The translations under genes and the position numbers were made by a program. A stretch of DNA of 64,000 nucleotides from Paracoccus haematequi (GTDB lineage Bacteria > Pseudomonadota > Alphaproteobacteria > Rhodobacterales > Rhodobacteraceae), in the NCBI GenBank assembly GCA_945881965.1, contig CAMCVS010000014.1:1-64000 (forward strand), read 5' to 3'. The notes under the pieces were generated by a model that saw nothing but the letters and a program-made list of their open reading frames with translations, was not told the origin of the DNA and did no database searches. How positions within the stretch are numbered: position 1 is the first letter of the stretch; each line of letters opens with the position of its first letter. Shown one piece after another: positions 47,020-56,045 of this stretch.

Positions 47020-48414
47020 TTACTTCACGATCAGTTCCGGTCCCATCACCAGCGTCGGCAGCCAGGTGGACATGACGGGGATGTAAGTCACCATGATCAG
47101 GAACACGAAGAACACCCCCAGCAGCGGCAGCGAGGCGACAACCACCCGCATCATCGACATGTTGGCAATGCCGGACGTCACGAACAGGTTCAGACCCACC
47201 GGCGGCGTGATCATGCCAATTTCCATGTTCACCACCATGATGATGCCCAGATGGATGGGGTCGATCCCCAGCGCGATGGCAATCGGGAACACCAAAGGCG
47301 CCACAATCACGATCAACCCCGAAGGTTCCATGAACTGTCCGCCGATCAGCAGGATCACGTTGACCATGATCAGGAACGTCACCGGACCCATTCCCTGCGC
47401 CAGCATATAGTTGGAAATCTGCTGCGGGATCTGTTCGTCGGTCAGAACATGCTTCAGGATCAGCGCGTTGGCGATGATGAACATCAGCATGATGGTCAGC
47501 TTGCCCGCCTCCAGCAGGGTATCGCGGGTGTCCTTGTGAAAGAACCCGGTCACCAGCGCATAGGGCGCGCGCAGCAGCGTCAGCGGGCGACCGCCATTGC
47601 GCGCCTTCAGCGGCCCCATGTCGCGATAGACGAAGATCGCGATCAGGAACGCATAGACGGCGGCGACGGCGGCGGCTTCGGTCGGGGTGAAAATCGCACC
47701 GGTCACGCCGGGGATGCCGTAAATCCCCACCATGATGATGACGATCAGCATCAGGCCCCAGAACGCATCGGCAAAGCTGGCACCGATTTCGCCCCAGCCC
47801 TGCCAGGCCCCCTTGGGCATGTTGTACACACGCGCCATGACATAGATCGTGATCATCAGCATGGACCCGGCGATCAGGCCGGGGATCACGCCCGCCAGAA
47901 ACATCCGGCCCACAGACACGTCGGTTGAACTGGCATAGACCACCATCACGATGGACGGTGGGATCAGGATGCCCAGCGTGCCCGCGTTACAGATCACGCC
48001 GGCGGCGAAATCCTTGGTGTAGCCCGCCTTGACCATGGCCCCGATCACGATGGACCCGATGGCAACCACAGTGGCCGGCGATGACCCCGACAGCGCGGCA
48101 AACATCATGCAGGCCAACACGCCGGAAATCGCCAAGCCCCCGCGCAGATGCCCGACGCAGGCCATCGAAAACCGGATGATGCGTTTTGCGACACCGCCCG
48201 TCGACATGAACGACGACGCAAGAATGAAGAACGGGATCGCCAGCAGCGTGTAATGCCCCGCCATGGCGTTATATAGCTGCGCCGCGATGGACCCCATGGA
48301 CGTGTCGGAGAACGCCAGCAGCACCACCATTGACGACAGGCCCAGCGAGATGGCAATCGGCACGCCCACCAGCATCAGGCCGATCACAAGTGTAAACAGA
48401 ACAATGACTTCCAT
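47020..48414 (-). CDS. dctM: TRAP transporter large permease DctM
   Basis: The 464-residue, roughly 12-span protein begins MEVIVLFTLVIGLMLVGVPI. It has MFAALSGSSPATVVAIGSI, GTLGILIPPSIVMVVYAS and ITPPVGLNLFVTSGI, which are the DctM family signatures. It is the transport subunit of a sodium- or proton-driven TRAP carrier with DctP and DctQ. The start is four bases past the dctQ stop. A hairpin follows the stop. Confidence 0.96.
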   Translation of the reverse strand: MEVIVLFTLVIGLMLVGVPIAISLGLSSMVVLLAFSDTSMGSIAAQLYNAMAGHYTLLAIPFFILASSFMSTGGVAKRIIRFSMACVGHLRGGLAISGVLACMMFAALSGSSPATVVAIGSIVIGAMVKAGYTKDFAAGVICNAGTLGILIPPSIVMVVYASSTDVSVGRMFLAGVIPGLIAGSMLMITIYVMARVYNMPKGAWQGWGEIGASFADAFWGLMLIVIIMVGIYGIPGVTGAIFTPTEAAAVAAVYAFLIAIFVYRDMGPLKARNGGRPLTLLRAPYALVTGFFHKDTRDTLLEAGKLTIMLMFIIANALILKHVLTDEQIPQQISNYMLAQGMGPVTFLIMVNVILLIGGQFMEPSGLIVIVAPLVFPIAIALGIDPIHLGIIMVVNMEIGMITPPVGLNLFVTSGIANMSMMRVVVASLPLLGVFFVFLIMVTYIPVMSTWLPTLVMGPELIVK

Positions 48415-48417
48415 GGC

Positions 48418-49119
48418 TTAACGCCCTCCTGACATGGTCGCGTCCGCAGCGCGGGCATCGGCGACAGCGTCTTCGGCCTCGTGGCTGACGATCAGGCTTT
48501 CGCGCTTGCCTTGCAGCAGTTCAATCGTGGCCTGCACCAGCCGCAGCAGGATCAGCGCAGCCGCGACGGGCAGCATGGTATAGGGAACCACGCGCGGCAA
48601 TTTGGAATAGGTTTCGCCCTGGTTGATCAGGTCTTCCAGAAAGCGCAGGAAGCCCAGCATCGGCACCTGATCGGTTTCGAAAAAGGCCTGATCGCGCGTC
48701 TTGGGATCAAACCCGGTCGGGAACCAGCGCCCGGTGGTCTGTTCCAGCCCGGCAAAGGGGGCCCAGTAATCCCAGGCGCCCTTCATCATCAGCACCGCAT
48801 AGATCAGGCAGAACCCGGCCGACAGCAGCGCCAGCCTGCGCCGCCATGTCGGTCCGGCCAGATTGGTGACGGCGTCGACGCCAAGATGGGCGGTGATCTT
48901 GAACCCATAGGCGATGCCGAACAGCACCAGCCAGGAAAACAGGATCAGCACCACCTCCAGCCCCCAGATCACACTTGTGTTGAAAACATAGCGCAGGATC
49001 ACGTTCACAAAGGTCAAAAGCGTCATCAGCCCCAGCATGACGGCGATGGCGGTTTCTTCGAACTCGTGCACGATCTGGCTGAATACGCCTTGCGGGCGAT
49101 AGGCGGATGGTCCGGACAT
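48418..49119 (-). CDS. dctQ: TRAP transporter small permease DctQ
   Basis: The 233-residue protein has four hydrophobic spans, beginning near ETAIAVMLGLMTLLTFVNVILRYVF, with LEVVLILFSWLVLFGIAYGFK and later PYTMLPVAAALILLRLVQATIELL. It links the binding protein to DctM. It is longer than the usual DctQ because of a loop between spans three and four (about residues 125-175). The ATG at 49119 follows GGGAGTGGGG. Confidence 0.9.
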   Translation of the reverse strand: MSGPSAYRPQGVFSQIVHEFEETAIAVMLGLMTLLTFVNVILRYVFNTSVIWGLEVVLILFSWLVLFGIAYGFKITAHLGVDAVTNLAGPTWRRRLALLSAGFCLIYAVLMMKGAWDYWAPFAGLEQTTGRWFPTGFDPKTRDQAFFETDQVPMLGFLRFLEDLINQGETYSKLPRVVPYTMLPVAAALILLRLVQATIELLQGKRESLIVSHEAEDAVADARAADATMSGGR

Positions 49120-49200
49120 GACCCCACTCCCTGATGTGATGCGACGCAAAACGGGCGGCTGCCGACCGGTCTGGCCTGCGAACCGCCCGCTTCGATTAAG

Positions 49201-50205
49201 TTAGTGCTTGGCGTTGATGGCCTGTGCGGCGGCGATGTTCTCGGCACCCACTTCGGCCTCGAACTTTGCCCAGACCGGTTTCATTGCCTCGACCCAGGCG
49301 GCGCGCTGTTCGGCGTTCAATTCGACGATCTTGCCGCCAGCGGCTAGGATCGCGGCGCGCGCGTCGGAGTCGACCATGTTCACCGCCTCGTTGCGCGCGG
49401 CGGTCACCTCGTTGACGATCGTGTTCAACTGGTCGCGCACATCGGCAGGCAGCGCTTCCCAGAAGTCGACGCTGGTCACCAGCAGATAGTCGATGATGCC
49501 GTGGTTGGTCTCGGTGATGCCATCCTGCACTTCAAAGAACTTCTGGCCATAGATGTTCGACCAGGTGTTTTCCTGCCCGTCCACCACGCCGGTCTGCAAC
49601 GCGCCATAGACCTCGGCAAAGGCCATCGGCTGGGCGGTGGCCCCCAACGCCTCCATCTGTGCGACCAGCACATCGGACGGCTGCACGCGGAACTTCAGAC
49701 CGTTCGCATCGGTCGGCAGAACCAGCGGCTTCTTGGCCGAAATCTGCTTCATGCCGTTGTGCCAGAAACCCAGACCCAGCACGCCACGGCGCACCATGGA
49801 TTCCTTCATCGCGCGGCCCACGTCGGAATTCTGGAATTCATCCACGGCGGCGACGTTCTTGAACATGAAGGGCAAGTCGAACAGGCGGAACTGCTTGGTG
49901 ATCGGTTCGAACAGCGACAGAGACGGCGCGGCAAATTGCACGTCGCCTTGCAGCATCGCTTCCAGCACCTTCTCATCGGTATAGAGCGTGGAATTCGGGA
50001 ACACCTCCATGCAGGCCTTGCCGTTCATCTCGGTATTGACGCGCTCGGCCAACAGGGTGGCGGCGATGCCTTTGGGGTGCTTGTCGGTGTTGGTGACGTG
50101 GCTGAACTTCATCACGATCTCGCCTGCGTCACAGGCGGCGGTTGCAACCTGTGCGGTCACAGTCAGGGCAAGCGCCATCGCGGCGCCCGTCAGAAACTTG
50201 GTCAT
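49201..50205 (-). CDS. dctP: TRAP transporter substrate-binding protein DctP
   Basis: The 334-residue protein has a signal peptide (MTKFLTGAAMALALTVTAQVATA) and the DctP fold with LKFRVQPSDVLVAQMEALGA. The arginine there binds the substrate carboxylate, and DGQENTWSNIYGQKFFEVQ is also conserved. It closely fits C4-dicarboxylate (succinate, malate, fumarate) binding proteins. The ATG follows GGGAGGAATAACC. It is the first gene of dctPQM; dctBD lie about 3 kb upstream. Confidence 0.92.
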   Translation of the reverse strand: MTKFLTGAAMALALTVTAQVATAACDAGEIVMKFSHVTNTDKHPKGIAATLLAERVNTEMNGKACMEVFPNSTLYTDEKVLEAMLQGDVQFAAPSLSLFEPITKQFRLFDLPFMFKNVAAVDEFQNSDVGRAMKESMVRRGVLGLGFWHNGMKQISAKKPLVLPTDANGLKFRVQPSDVLVAQMEALGATAQPMAFAEVYGALQTGVVDGQENTWSNIYGQKFFEVQDGITETNHGIIDYLLVTSVDFWEALPADVRDQLNTIVNEVTAARNEAVNMVDSDARAAILAAGGKIVELNAEQRAAWVEAMKPVWAKFEAEVGAENIAAAQAINAKH

Positions 50206-50629
50206 GGTTATTCCTCCCAGGTATTGCATGACACGGCCTCTCCCCAGAGGCTGCGGTGTGCCAGTAGTGCCACGGATACCCCCGCGATCAAGAAAAACTG
50301 CGCGGGCGACACAACTGTAAAGATAGTTTCACATTTTCAATAGCTTACGTGATGGGCTCTGGGGCAGTGAATCGCCGCTGGTGCAGGATGTGCGGGAATC
50401 CGCACAGTTTGGCGGGTGATTCGCCCGCTGGCGGTCTTGCAAAGCGGGCTCTGGATACAGGTTTCCGGTCACACCCCCGGCGCGCCCGCACCGCGCGGCC
50501 TTGACACAACTTGCAGGGCGCGCGCGAACAGGCCATGGTCCGCGCCAACAGGGCAGTGGCGTCACCCGGCCATCGTCCGTTCGGCCCCAGCGGCGCAAAA
50601 AATCCGGCGGGTGGGAATACAGGTGCTCC
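50206..50629. other. Intergenic region between dctP and the sulfatase
   Basis: This divergent region of about 420 bp should hold promoters for both sides. It contains the GTGCCA direct repeat at 50258-50272 and the perfect palindrome TGTGCGG-GAAT-CCGCACA at 50389-50406. I found no clean -24/-12 (sigma-54) promoter: the TGGCAC motifs do not have GC at the required spacing. Confidence 0.5.
50389..50406. promoter_or_regulatory. Palindrome upstream of the sulfatase gene, candidate operator
   Basis: TGTGCGG-GAAT-CCGCACA has seven-base perfect arms and a four-base centre. It lies 183 bp upstream of the dctP start and 224 bp upstream of the sulfatase start. Only symmetry supports a regulatory role. 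Confidence 0.35.
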
Positions 50630-52030
50630 GTGACGAAATCCGTGACACATGCCGCGACCGATACCGCGAAACGCCCTAACCTGTTGCTGATCAGTTTTGA
50701 CGATTGCATCGCGTTCTGGAAATACCGTCACGTCTTTGGCGCTGCCTTGCAGACCCCCAACCTTGACCGCATTTGCGCGCAATCCACCGCCTTTCACGCC
50801 GCCTATGCACAGGTGCCCTTGTGCGGGCCGTCGCGCGCCAGCTTCATGTCCGGCAAATCACCGCATCAGATCGGCGTGTTTTCCAACAAGATCAGCGTGT
50901 TCGACCGTATCCCTGCCGAAGACATGTGGTCGGTGCGGCTGCGCGAACGGGGCTGGTTCTGTTCCTCGGGCGGCAAGGTGCATCACGGCTATCGACCGCT
51001 GCGCCCCGCCGTCCACACCCGGCTTTACGACGATCAACGCAAGCGGTTCCGCATCGACATCCGGCTGCCAAAAGCCTGGAACCAGACCGCGCTTGGTGGC
51101 CATGGCGGCGGCAAGTCCACGGTGGATGACGCCGACGACCATAAGTACCACGACGCCAATTCCGCGCTGTCGTTTTCCAATTTCATCGACAATTACGATG
51201 GCGACGCACCGTTTTACCGCGAGGTCGGGTTTTTCGGCCCGCATACGCCGTTCATCACGCCGCTGAAATTCAAGAAACTGTATAAATACGGGCAATTTGC
51301 ACAGCCCGAATCGTGGCGCAGCGGTTGGGATCACAACCCTTACGCCGACGAACACATGATCGAAAACAAGGACACGTCAAAACGCACCTATTGGCAGAAA
51401 AGCGTGCGCAATTACTTCGCCGCGCTGACCCACGCCGATCATTATCTGGGAAAGGTGTGGGACAAGCTGAAATCCTCGCGCCATGCGGATAACACGCGCG
51501 TGGTGATCCTGTCGGACCACGGCTTTCACCTGGGCGAAAAGAACCGCTTCCGCAAATCATCGCTGTGGGAACAGGTGGCGGGCGTGCCGCTGATCCTGCA
51601 TGATCCCGCCAACCCGGTGGGCCGCGTTGTTGACGACCCGGTGGCGCTGGTCGATGTCGGCCCCACGGTGATGGACTGGTTCGGTCTGCCACCCATCCCC
51701 GACAGCCCCGGCCAGTCGCTGTTGCCCTGCATGACGGGCGCGCATCCCGCCGAACGCCCGATCCCGATCTTCTTTGCCGGGTCAACCGGTATCCGTCTCG
51801 GGGATTACCGGTTCATCCGTTACGCGGATGGCAGCACGGAACTGTTTGATATCAAGGCCGATTGGTGGGGGATGAAGAACCTTGGGCCCGACCACCCGGC
51901 CCACGCGATGATGGCAAAGGCGCTGCAGGATTGTCTGCCCGACTGGCATTATTCGGACTCCAAGGCCTTCGGGTCCGCCGCCAGCGAAGATGACGATGAC
52001 ACCGATGACGAAGACGCAGGCGATGATTGA
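50630..52030 (+). CDS. Type I sulfatase (cytoplasmic, formylglycine-dependent)
   Basis: I start at GTG 50630, giving 466 residues; a GTG at 50642 is an alternative. RPNLLLISFDDC supplies metal-binding Asp, and PLCGPSRASFMSGKSP carries C65-x-P-x-R, which is converted to formylglycine. ILSDHGFHLGEKN supplies further metal ligands. There is no signal peptide, so it probably acts in the cytoplasm. The C-terminus ends in a very acidic tail (SEDDDDTDDEDAGDD). The substrate is unknown; FGE immediately downstream supports activation. Confidence 0.88.
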   Translation: MTKSVTHAATDTAKRPNLLLISFDDCIAFWKYRHVFGAALQTPNLDRICAQSTAFHAAYAQVPLCGPSRASFMSGKSPHQIGVFSNKISVFDRIPAEDMWSVRLRERGWFCSSGGKVHHGYRPLRPAVHTRLYDDQRKRFRIDIRLPKAWNQTALGGHGGGKSTVDDADDHKYHDANSALSFSNFIDNYDGDAPFYREVGFFGPHTPFITPLKFKKLYKYGQFAQPESWRSGWDHNPYADEHMIENKDTSKRTYWQKSVRNYFAALTHADHYLGKVWDKLKSSRHADNTRVVILSDHGFHLGEKNRFRKSSLWEQVAGVPLILHDPANPVGRVVDDPVALVDVGPTVMDWFGLPPIPDSPGQSLLPCMTGAHPAERPIPIFFAGSTGIRLGDYRFIRYADGSTELFDIKADWWGMKNLGPDHPAHAMMAKALQDCLPDWHYSDSKAFGSAASEDDDDTDDEDAGDD

Positions 52031-52985
52031 GGACGCGGCGGGCAAGCCTTGTGGCTGTGCGCCCCCCTTTGGCACTGCTGCCTCTGGCACGGCTGCCGAC
52101 ATCACCCCGCCGACCACGGCGCCGGTCGCCCGCTTGCCCGCCACCGCGCGGCCTATCCCCGGCGGCAAGGCCCTGTTTGGCACGACGCGCGCGGAAATCC
52201 CGCTGGATGGCGAAGCCCCCTTGCGGCAGGTGCGGCTGAAGCCGTTCCTGATGGCCGCCACCGCCGTCAGCAATGCCGAATTTGCCGGTTTTGTCGCCGC
52301 CACCGGATACGTCACCGAGGCCGAACGGATCGGCTGGTCCTTTGTATTCTGGCAATTGCTGGCGGACAGCGCCCCACCGACGCAATCGGTGCAGGACGCC
52401 GAGTGGTGGCGGCGGGTTGACGGCGCGGCGTGGTCGCGGGTTGCCGGACCAAACAGCGATCCGCCCCCCCCGGATCATCCCGTCGTGCATGTGTCGTGGA
52501 ACGATGCGCAGGCCTATGCGGCCTGGGTCGGCGGGCGTCTGCCATCCGAGGCGGAATGGGAACATGCCGCGCGCGGCGGCTTGGGCGATGTGCGCTTTCC
52601 CTGGGGTGAGCGTGACCCCGATGATACCGATTTCCTGCCCTGCAACATCTGGCAGGGCACGTTTCCTGTCCGTAACACCGCCGCAGACGGCCACAGCGCG
52701 ACAGCCCCCGTCACCAGCTTTGCGCCCAACGGCTATGGGCTTTACAACATGTGCGGCAATGCGTGGGAATGGGTCGCGGACCGGTTCACGCTGGCGTCCC
52801 TGCGCCGCGACGCGCGGGCACGGGCGCAGGCGCTGAAAGGCTTCCGGGTGCTAAAGGGCGGGTCATACCTGTGCCATCGCAGCTATTGCTATCGCTATCG
52901 TATCGCGGCGCGGTCGGCCAATTCGCCCGACAGCACCACCTGCCATCAGGGCTTTCGCATGGTCTGGGATATGCCAAGCCCCTGA
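52023..52985 (+). CDS. Formylglycine-generating enzyme (sulfatase activator)
   Basis: This 320-residue SUMF1/EgtB/PvdO-fold protein has the FGE-type active site SYLCHRSYCYRYRIAAR with C284 and C289 and a SANSPDSTTCHQGFRM end, close to animal FGE. It oxidises the sulfatase CxPxR cysteine to formylglycine. PLWGE/GNAWEWV motifs (YNMCGNAWEWVADRF) are conserved. The ATG at 52023 overlaps the sulfatase stop by eight bases; ATGs at 51990-52005 are alternatives. No signal peptide, matching a cytoplasmic sulfatase. Confidence 0.92.
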   Translation: MIEDAAGKPCGCAPPFGTAASGTAADITPPTTAPVARLPATARPIPGGKALFGTTRAEIPLDGEAPLRQVRLKPFLMAATAVSNAEFAGFVAATGYVTEAERIGWSFVFWQLLADSAPPTQSVQDAEWWRRVDGAAWSRVAGPNSDPPPPDHPVVHVSWNDAQAYAAWVGGRLPSEAEWEHAARGGLGDVRFPWGERDPDDTDFLPCNIWQGTFPVRNTAADGHSATAPVTSFAPNGYGLYNMCGNAWEWVADRFTLASLRRDARARAQALKGFRVLKGGSYLCHRSYCYRYRIAARSANSPDSTTCHQGFRMVWDMPSP

Positions 52986-52990
52986 AAAGT

Positions 52991-54226
52991 TTATCGGAAC
53001 GCCTCTGGCCGCAGCCCGTGCCGCGCCAGCTTGTCATAGAACGTCTTGCGCGGCAGGCGCAGGCGATCGGCGGCCTCGGTCGCGCGGCCCCCGGCGCGGC
53101 GCAGCGCCGCGATCAAGAGCGCACGTTCGATCCGCGCCATCTGTGCCGTCAGTCCGGGTTCCTCGGCTTCGTCCAACTCGTCCGCACCCAGCCCCAGCGC
53201 GAACCGCATCGCCACCGACATCAACGCGCGGGTATTGCCGGGCCAGTCGCGCGCCATCAGACCGGCGATGATTTCCGGCGTGATATCGGGCGGGGTCAGC
53301 CCGGCCTGTTCGCTGGCCTGTGCGACATAGTGGCGAAACAGCACCGGGATATCCTCGGGGCGTTCCGCCAGCGCGGGGATCCGCACCCCCAGCCCCGCCA
53401 GCCGGTAGAACAGATCGGCGTTGAACCCTGCCCCGGCCACCTGCGCGCCCAGATCCGCCGCGCTGCCCGCCATGACGCGGGGCGCGCGCGCCCCCTCCAG
53501 CGCCTCCAGCAGCGCGAATTGCGCGGCGGGCGGCAAGGCCGCGACCTCGTCCAGAAACAGCGCGCCCCCCGCCGCCGCATCCAGCGCCTGTGTCAGGCCC
53601 TGCGGGTCCAGCCCAACGGCGGCGCGTTTCACGAACGGGCCCTTGGCGTCCGGCCCCGACAGGTGGATCACCTCGGCCACCTTGGAGATGCCCGATCCGC
53701 GCGGCCCGGTGACCAGCACCGCCCCCGGCACCGCCGCCACGGCGCGCACCCGCGCCCGCATCGCCACCACCGCGCCCGAGATGCCAAAGATCAGCCGCGC
53801 GGCAGGATCACCCGCAACGGTCTGCGCCCGCGCGCGGCGATGATCCAGCACCAGCGCGCGTGCCCGCAACGCGCGGTGCAGCACCGCAAGCAGATCGGCC
53901 CCCGCGCAGGGCTTTTCCAGAAACCCGAACGCGCCCTGCCCCATCGCGCGCACCGCCATCGGGATATCGCCTTCGCCGGTCAACAGGATCACCGGCAGTT
54001 CGGCATCGACACGCCGCGCATGATCCAGCAGGTGGAACCCGTCGCGCCCCGGCATCCGGATATCCGACAGCACGACACCCGCGAAATCGGGCTGGATCAG
54101 GTCTTTCGCTTCCAGAAAACTGCCCGCCGTGCGCGCCGACAATCCGGCAAGGTCCAGCGTCTGCGCCAGCGCGTCGCGCACCGCGCGGTCATCATCCACC
54201 ACCAGAACGGCGCGCAGCGCGATCAT
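52991..54226 (-). CDS. dctD: DctD-like response regulator with degenerate AAA+ domain
   Basis: The 411-residue protein has a receiver with D11, D12, the phosphorylated D55 and K105, then a sigma-54-activator-like AAA+ domain and a C-terminal Fis-type helix-turn-helix (ATEAADRLRLPRKTFYDKLARHG). Walker B (GALFLDEVAALP) and the arginine-finger region (ALAERPEDIP) are kept. Walker A reads GPRGSGISK, without the usual lysine position, and the GAFTGA loop is missing. It is paired with the DctB kinase by an ATGA overlap. Activation by standard sigma-54 contact seems unlikely. Confidence 0.85.
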   Translation of the reverse strand: MIALRAVLVVDDDRAVRDALAQTLDLAGLSARTAGSFLEAKDLIQPDFAGVVLSDIRMPGRDGFHLLDHARRVDAELPVILLTGEGDIPMAVRAMGQGAFGFLEKPCAGADLLAVLHRALRARALVLDHRRARAQTVAGDPAARLIFGISGAVVAMRARVRAVAAVPGAVLVTGPRGSGISKVAEVIHLSGPDAKGPFVKRAAVGLDPQGLTQALDAAAGGALFLDEVAALPPAAQFALLEALEGARAPRVMAGSAADLGAQVAGAGFNADLFYRLAGLGVRIPALAERPEDIPVLFRHYVAQASEQAGLTPPDITPEIIAGLMARDWPGNTRALMSVAMRFALGLGADELDEAEEPGLTAQMARIERALLIAALRRAGGRATEAADRLRLPRKTFYDKLARHGLRPEAFR

Positions 54227-55953
54227 GCCGCCACCTGATCCGGCGCGGCGCAGCCCTGCAATTCGACCGTCATCACCGCCCCGCCGCCCGCGCGGTTGCG
54301 CCCCCGGATCGCGCCACCGAAACTTTGCACAAGGCCATAGCTGATCGACAGGCCCAGCCCCATCCCCTCGCCCGCCCCGACCGCGCGGGTGGTATAGAAC
54401 GGATCGAAAATGCGGTCAGGTTCGCGGATGCCGGGGCCGGTGTCGGCCACCTCCAGCACCACGGTGCCGCCCTGATCCATCAGCGTGACCGTGACATGGC
54501 GGACCGGGCTGGCCACCATCGCCTCAGAAGCATTGGTCAGCAGGTTGACCACGACTTGTCCCAGCCGCACCTCGCCGCCCTGCACCCAGACCGGACCCAC
54601 GGGTCGCTGCCAATCCACGCTGACGCCCGCGTCCTGCAATCGGCTGGCGGCCAGATCAAGTGCGGCCTCCACCACCGCCACCAGATCGACACGGGCAGCC
54701 GGTTCGCTGTCCTGACGGGCAAAGGCGCGCAAGGCCTTGATGATGCGGCCCATGCGGCGGGCAAGGTCGGTGATCCGGCGCAGGTTGTCGTCCGCGACCT
54801 GTGGTTGGCCGCGATCCAGATAGGCGCGCGCGTTTTCGGCAAATTGCTGGATCGCCATCAACGGCTGGTTCAATTCGTGGCTGATCCCCGCCGACATCTG
54901 CCCCAGCGCCGACAGCTTGCCCGCCTGCACCAGATCGGCCTGCGCGCGGGTCAGTGCCGCCGTCCGGTCCGCCACCCGCACCTCCAGTGCCGCGTTCAGC
55001 GCCATCACCGCGCGCCGCCGTTCCAGCACCAGAAACAGCACCGCGCCAAAAGCCAGACAGATCGCCGCCACCGTCGCGCCTTGCAACAGCGCCAACCGCA
55101 ATACGGACGCGGTTTCGATCAACACCCCCGCGCGCAGGCCCAGCACCGGCAGATCCTGGGCCAGATGGATCGCGTCGCGCGGAATATAGGGCGACCAGTC
55201 CGAGTGCCAAAGCACCTGCCCCGCCACCACGCGCGTGCGGGCCTGCGCCAGCCCCGCAGGCGGGCGCAACATCGCACCGTCCTGACGCCAGCCCAGCAGT
55301 TCGCTGCGATTGCTCAGGATCACGCGGCCCGACGCATCCGCGAACCAGATCGGCGGACGCGCGCCGCGCCATTCCGCCTCGACGCGCGCGATATCCGCCA
55401 GCACCAGCACCACACCCGCAACCCGTCCCGCGCCGGCAACATCAGGCCGGAACACCGGCGCGGCAAAGGCCCAGACCCGGCCCGCGCCATCGCCGGTCAC
55501 ACTTGGCACCCCGCCCGCGCGATGCGCCACACCAAGCGCGCCATGCCGCGCGGTTTGCAGCGCGGGTTGCAGCCATGCGGACGCCGCGAGGCCGTCCTGC
55601 AACCGCCCGCTCGCCAAGGCCAGCACTGCCCCATCCGTGCGCAGAACCGCCACCTCCAGCGCGCCCGACTTGTCCGCCAGCCGTTGCAACATCAGCCGCG
55701 CCTCCGCTGTGGTCCCCTGCCGCAGCATGTCAGCCACGCCGGGATGATCCGCCGTCACGACAGCGACCTGCCGGAATTGGTGCAACTGGCCCTGCAAGCG
55801 GTCCGTGGCCAGCATCAGATCCGCCGCACCGCGATCGGCGGCCTGATGCAGCGCCTGCACCCAGCCCTGCCGCGCAATCATCGCGGAAAACCCGGCCACC
55901 GCCACCACAAAGGCAGCGATCAACAGCGCAGAACGGGCAAGACGGCGATCCAT
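54223..55953 (-). CDS. dctB: DctB-like sensor histidine kinase
   Basis: The 576-residue protein has an N-terminal span, a periplasmic sensor domain of about 270 residues, a second span (LQGATVAAICLAFGAVLFLVL), then ISHELNQPLMAIQQFAENARAY with the phosphorylated His, and VVVNLLTNASEAM, VADTGPGI and GMGLGLSISYGLVQSFGG ATP-binding boxes. This is the DctB-type arrangement for sensing C4-dicarboxylates. A GTG at 55962 is an alternative start. It overlaps dctD. Confidence 0.88.
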   Translation of the reverse strand: MDRRLARSALLIAAFVVAVAGFSAMIARQGWVQALHQAADRGAADLMLATDRLQGQLHQFRQVAVVTADHPGVADMLRQGTTAEARLMLQRLADKSGALEVAVLRTDGAVLALASGRLQDGLAASAWLQPALQTARHGALGVAHRAGGVPSVTGDGAGRVWAFAAPVFRPDVAGAGRVAGVVLVLADIARVEAEWRGARPPIWFADASGRVILSNRSELLGWRQDGAMLRPPAGLAQARTRVVAGQVLWHSDWSPYIPRDAIHLAQDLPVLGLRAGVLIETASVLRLALLQGATVAAICLAFGAVLFLVLERRRAVMALNAALEVRVADRTAALTRAQADLVQAGKLSALGQMSAGISHELNQPLMAIQQFAENARAYLDRGQPQVADDNLRRITDLARRMGRIIKALRAFARQDSEPAARVDLVAVVEAALDLAASRLQDAGVSVDWQRPVGPVWVQGGEVRLGQVVVNLLTNASEAMVASPVRHVTVTLMDQGGTVVLEVADTGPGIREPDRIFDPFYTTRAVGAGEGMGLGLSISYGLVQSFGGAIRGRNRAGGGAVMTVELQGCAAPDQVAA

Positions 55954-56045
55954 GCGCGGCACAGTATCGCGACCGGCGCGGTGTTGACAGGGCTTGTGAT
56001 GCCGCCGGGCTTGCCTTGCCCCGCCCGCCGGGGTTCAATCGCGCC

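Noticed and set aside
50206-50629. sigma-54 promoter in front of dctP
   Set aside because: TGGCAC motifs are present on the minus strand, but none has GC at the required -12 position.
54954-56045. Upstream extension of the P450 frame
   Set aside because: This part is antisense to dctB and carries no P450 character. The ATG at 56046 gives a normal P450 N-terminus.
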